A stretch of 64,000 nt of DNA from Streptomyces spongiicola. Lineage in GTDB: Bacteria > Actinomycetota > Actinomycetes > Streptomycetales > Streptomycetaceae. The position numbers and the translations under genes are program-made. This document shows, in pieces, positions 61,305 to 64,000 of this stretch. The DNA is taken from the NCBI RefSeq assembly GCF_003122365.1, contig NZ_CP029254.1:2924501-2988500 (forward strand), in the 5' to 3' direction. How positions within the stretch are numbered: position 1 is the first letter of the stretch; each line of letters begins with the position of its first letter. The notes under the pieces are model-generated. The model worked only from the letters and a program-made list of their open reading frames with translations. It did not search any database and was not told the DNA's origin.

Positions 61305-62453
61305 ATGGCGACCCTGAAGGACGCGACCGCGATAGCCGGGATCGGCCAGACCGCCTTCGCGAAACACCTCCCCGAATCCGAGAAGACCCTGGCCTGCCGG
61401 GCGATCCTCGCCGCACTCGACGACGCCGGCGTGAGCCCCGCCGAGGTCGACGCCTTCGCCTCCTACACCATGGAGGAGACCGACGAGGTCGAGATCGCCA
61501 AGGCGATCGGCGCGGGAGACGTCACCTTCTTCAGCAAGGCCGGCTACGGCGGCGGCGGCTCCTGCGCGACCGTCGCCCACCTCGCCGCGGCCGTCGCCAC
61601 CGGGCAGGCGAACGTCGGCGTCGCCTGGCGCTCCCGCAAACGCGGCTCGGGGCCGCGCCCCTGGAAGAACACCAAGGCCCAGCTGCCCACCCCGGGGCAG
61701 TGGACCCGGCCGTTCGGGCTGCTGCGCCCCGCCGACGAGATAGGCATGCTCACCCGGCGCTATATGCACGAGTACGGCGCCACCCGCGACCACCTCTTCA
61801 ACGTCGCGCTGGCCTGCCGCAACCGCGCCAACCAGAACCCGGCGGCGGTCATGTACGAACGCCCGCTGACCCGGGAGACGTACATGACGTCGCGCTGGAT
61901 CAGCGAACCCCTGTGCCTCTTCGACAACTGCCTGGAGACGGACGGGGCACTGGCCTGCGTCGTCGTCGGCGCCGGACGCGCCCGCGACTGCCGCCACCGC
62001 CCGGTCTACGTCCACTCCGTCGCCCAGGGCCTGCCTGCCCAGCACCACGGCATGGTCAACTACTGGAACGACGACCCGCTCGCCGGCCCCGCCTGGACCG
62101 CGGCCCGGCAGCTGTGGAAGACCGCCGACCTCGGACCGCAGGACATCGACGTCGCCCAGATCTACGACGCGTTCACCCCGCTCGTGCCGCTGTCGCTGGA
62201 GGGGTACGGCTTCTGCGGGCGCGGTGAGGGCGGGCCGTTCACCGAGGGGGGTGCGCTGGAGATCGGCGGCCGGCTGCCGCTCAACACCGGCGGCGGGGGG
62301 CTCGGCGAGGCATATGTCCACGGCTTCAACCTGATCAACGAGGGTGTGAAGCAGTTGCGCGGTGTTTCGACGGCGCAGGTACAGGGTGCGTCGACGTGCC
62401 TGGTGACGGCGGGCGAGGGAGTCCCGACTTCAGCGTTGGTTCTGAGGAGTTGA
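61305..62453 (+). CDS. Thiolase-fold lipid-transfer protein (Ltp2-like, probable retro-aldolase)
   Basis: 382 residues. Thiolase fold of the SCP2-thiolase/Ltp type: GIGQTAFAKHLPESEKTLACRAI at the start, YGGGGSCATVAHLAAAVATG, VAQIYDAFTPLVPLSLEGYGFCGRGEGGPF, GGRLPLNTGGGGLGEAYVHGFNLI. It lacks the standard thiolase Cys triad arrangement. Paired with a DUF35 gene directly downstream, as in steroid side-chain degradation, where Ltp2 with a DUF35 protein cleaves a beta-hydroxyacyl-CoA by retro-aldol reaction. I infer the same chemistry here. Start ATG follows the operator by 22 bases. Confidence 0.88.
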   Translation: MATLKDATAIAGIGQTAFAKHLPESEKTLACRAILAALDDAGVSPAEVDAFASYTMEETDEVEIAKAIGAGDVTFFSKAGYGGGGSCATVAHLAAAVATGQANVGVAWRSRKRGSGPRPWKNTKAQLPTPGQWTRPFGLLRPADEIGMLTRRYMHEYGATRDHLFNVALACRNRANQNPAAVMYERPLTRETYMTSRWISEPLCLFDNCLETDGALACVVVGAGRARDCRHRPVYVHSVAQGLPAQHHGMVNYWNDDPLAGPAWTAARQLWKTADLGPQDIDVAQIYDAFTPLVPLSLEGYGFCGRGEGGPFTEGGALEIGGRLPLNTGGGGLGEAYVHGFNLINEGVKQLRGVSTAQVQGASTCLVTAGEGVPTSALVLRS

Positions 62454-62461
62454 GCTGACAG

Positions 62462-62908
62462 ATGACAGATTCTGTTATCGACTATCTGACGCCTGTCATC
62501 GACGAAGACGGCGCACCCTTCTGGCGGTACGCCGCCCAAGGCGAGCTGCGCATCCAGGCCTGCGCCTCCTGCGACGAGCTGCGCTTCCCGCCCCGCCCCT
62601 GCTGCCCCCGCTGCCAGTCGTTCCACAGCACCTGGCGGCGCATGAGCGGCCGGGGGCGGATCTGGTCGTATGTGCTGCCCCATCCGCCGCTGCTTCCCGG
62701 CTACGCCGAGCAGGCCCCCTACAACGCGGTCGTCGTCGAACTCGCGGACGCCCCGCGCATCCGGCTGGTCGGCAACGTCGTGGCCGCCGCGGACGCCCCG
62801 CTGAACTCGGTCGCCCCGGAGCGGCTGGGCATCGGGGCGCCGGTGCGGGTCGCGTTCACGGAGGCGGGCGGCGGAGTGACCGTGCCGCGCTGGCTGCTGG
62901 AGCGCTGA
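62462..62908 (+). CDS. DUF35 OB-fold protein with rubredoxin-like zinc ribbon
   Basis: 148 residues. Zinc ribbon C34xxC37 ... C48xxC51 (CASCDELRFPPRPCCPRC), then an OB-fold (GRIWSYVLPHPPLLPGY, PYNAVVVELADAPRIRLVGNV). In Ltp2/ChsH2-type systems the DUF35 domain holds the thiolase-fold partner and helps bind acyl-CoA. The start is nine bases past the Ltp2-like stop, with GAGGAG upstream, and its TGA overlaps the next ATG (TGATG). The three genes form one operon. Confidence 0.92.
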   Translation: MTDSVIDYLTPVIDEDGAPFWRYAAQGELRIQACASCDELRFPPRPCCPRCQSFHSTWRRMSGRGRIWSYVLPHPPLLPGYAEQAPYNAVVVELADAPRIRLVGNVVAAADAPLNSVAPERLGIGAPVRVAFTEAGGGVTVPRWLLER

Positions 62909-63687
62909 TGCCGGGGTCCGGGGTGCGTACGGAGCGGGACGAGGAGACCGGGGTCGCCGTCGTCACCCTCGACCGGCCCGCCCGCCACAACGCGATCGAT
63001 CTCGCCATGGCGCAGGAACTGTCGGCCGTCTGGCAGGAGTTCCGCTTCGACGACACCGTCCGCGCGGTGGTGGTCGCCGGCGCCGGGGGGAAGGCGTTCT
63101 GCACCGGATTCGACCGTTCCGCCGTCGTGCCCCAGCCCGCGTCGCCCTACTCGACGGAGGATCCGCTGCTGCGGATCGGCCCGAAGGCGAACGACCTGTG
63201 GAAGCCGGTGATCGCGGCGGTGCGCGGGCTGGCCTGCGGCGGCGCGTTCTATCTGCTCGGCGAGGCGGAGTTCCTGATCGCGGCCGAGGACGCCGTCTTC
63301 TTCGACCCCCACACCACCTACGGCATGGTCAGCGCCTACGAGTCGGTGTACCTGGCGATGCGGATGCCGTTCGGGGAGGTGGCCCGGACGGCGCTGATGG
63401 GTTCGGCGGAGCGGCTCTCGGCCCGCCGGGCCCATGAGACCGGGCTGGTCAGCGAGGTGACCCCGCCCGGCGGCGAGGTGCCGGCCGCGGTGCGCTGCGC
63501 GGAGGTGATCGCCTCCTACCCGGCCGAGGCGGTGCAGGGGACGGTCCGTGCGGTGTGGTCGGCGAAGGAGGCCGTCCGCGCGGTGGCACTGGCGCAGGCT
63601 CCGCATCTGGTGGCGCTGGGGAATCTGCCGCCGGAGCGGCAGGCGGAGCTGTTCGCCGCGCGCCGGCCGGGGTTCCGGCTCCGCTGA
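62908..63687 (+). CDS. Enoyl-CoA hydratase/isomerase (crotonase family)
   Basis: 259 residues, normal length. VAVVTLDRPARHNAID near the start, the oxyanion segment VVVAGAGGKAFCTGFDRS (about 52-69) and the second oxyanion helix VRGLACGGAFYLLGEAEFLIAAEDAVFFDP. The usual catalytic Glu pair is not obvious by eye, so dehydration, isomerisation or another crotonase reaction is possible. Coupled (TGATG) to the DUF35 gene; hydration of an enoyl-CoA before the retro-aldol step would make a logical route. Confidence 0.92.
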   Translation: MPGSGVRTERDEETGVAVVTLDRPARHNAIDLAMAQELSAVWQEFRFDDTVRAVVVAGAGGKAFCTGFDRSAVVPQPASPYSTEDPLLRIGPKANDLWKPVIAAVRGLACGGAFYLLGEAEFLIAAEDAVFFDPHTTYGMVSAYESVYLAMRMPFGEVARTALMGSAERLSARRAHETGLVSEVTPPGGEVPAAVRCAEVIASYPAEAVQGTVRAVWSAKEAVRAVALAQAPHLVALGNLPPERQAELFAARRPGFRLR

Positions 63688-63937
63688 GGCGCACGGAGCG
63701 CGGTGGAACGGCGGTTCGCTACGGGCACCGGGGTGGGCCGGGGAAGGGGTGCGGGCCCGTGCGGCCGGTGGTGAGTAAGCGGCCGCCGGTCGGCCGTATG
63801 AGAGGGAGAGCGGCCGCGCGGCGGCCGGTTCCCGGGGGCGTGCCGCCTCCGCGGGGGAAGGCGCTGGGCGGGGCCGGTTCAGGGTCGCGGTCGGGGTACC
63901 AGGGGCGTAGCGTCGTGCTGCGGAGAGGAGTCCGGCC

Positions 63938-64000
63938 ATGGTCCGCAACGTCATCGGGTCTGCTCTGGCTCTCGCCGGAGCGGCGGCCGCCGTGTACAGC
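63938..64000 (+). CDS. Start of a small membrane protein (cut by the window edge)
   Basis: 21 codons visible: MVRNVIGSALALAGAAAAVYS, an uninterrupted hydrophobic helix after a short start. GGAGAGGAGTCCGGCC precedes the ATG, a good ribosome site. A first transmembrane helix or signal anchor is all that can be said. The 250 bp upstream hold no gene. Confidence 0.7.
   Translation, partial: MVRNVIGSALALAGAAAAVYS

Noticed and set aside
62488..62500. CTGACGCCTGTCA as a fifth copy of the cluster operator
   Set aside because: The arms are one base closer than in the four accepted copies and it lies within the DUF35 coding sequence.

Overview
The window reads as a piece of a Streptomyces (or very close relative) chromosome. 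Base composition is very GC-rich throughout and third codon positions are almost all G or C. The gene content is characteristic: an AfsR/AfsS regulator pair, an XRE/DUF397 regulator pair, a GPP34-family protein, F420 biosynthesis (FbiC) with several LLM-type oxidoreductases, a long-tailed D-Ala-D-Ala carboxypeptidase, and an RHS polymorphic toxin locus. No tRNA, rRNA or CRISPR array was seen. I see no complete biosynthetic gene cluster.

Layout. 1-10.3 kb holds an oligopeptide-type ABC importer (end of the window cut through the permease), a MaoC hydratase, a thiolase, a LysR regulator, a 3-hydroxyacyl-CoA dehydrogenase and both electron-transfer flavoprotein subunits. These look like one fatty-acid/acyl-CoA oxidation regulon, because a shared GTCCAATAC-like motif lies in front of three transcription units. 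10.4-17.6 kb carries housekeeping or envelope genes (MarC, a secreted FGE-fold protein, a zinc-ribbon membrane protein, a MerR regulator with a visible operator, a large membrane protein). 17.7-28.4 kb carries the carboxypeptidase, GPP34, an XRE/DUF397 pair, a DraG-like protein lacking both usual metal motifs, and FbiC.

28.6-38.1 kb is an accessory toxin island. It begins with an SseB-domain protein, a probable export partner and a 1577-residue RHS protein with a probable ADP-ribosyltransferase tip, followed by an overlapping immunity candidate. After this comes a low-GC zone of broken toxin and immunity genes. On the other strand the zone holds an Imm1 immunity gene and the C-terminal half of a DddA/SCP1.201-like deaminase toxin, cut exactly at the end of an ISL3-family insertion sequence.

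38.2-51 kb is mixed: an LLM oxidoreductase, a Tat-exported PHP-domain protein, an SDR/MarR divergent pair with twin palindromic operators, an epoxide hydrolase-like protein, an APC permease, and an aldehyde dehydrogenase coupled to an N-acyl-D-amino-acid deacylase-like amidohydrolase. 51.4-63.7 kb is a catabolic region (two LLM oxidoreductases, SDR, amidohydrolase, acyl-CoA synthetase, Ltp2-like thiolase, DUF35 partner, crotonase). It is knitted together by a palindromic operator CTGACG-N3-CGTCAG that occurs four times. In its middle sits afsR, followed by afsS with a clear SARP direct-repeat promoter; this AfsS has five copies of its repeat. A further oddity of the whole window is short GC-rich tandem repeats in many gaps between genes, sometimes extending into coding sequence.
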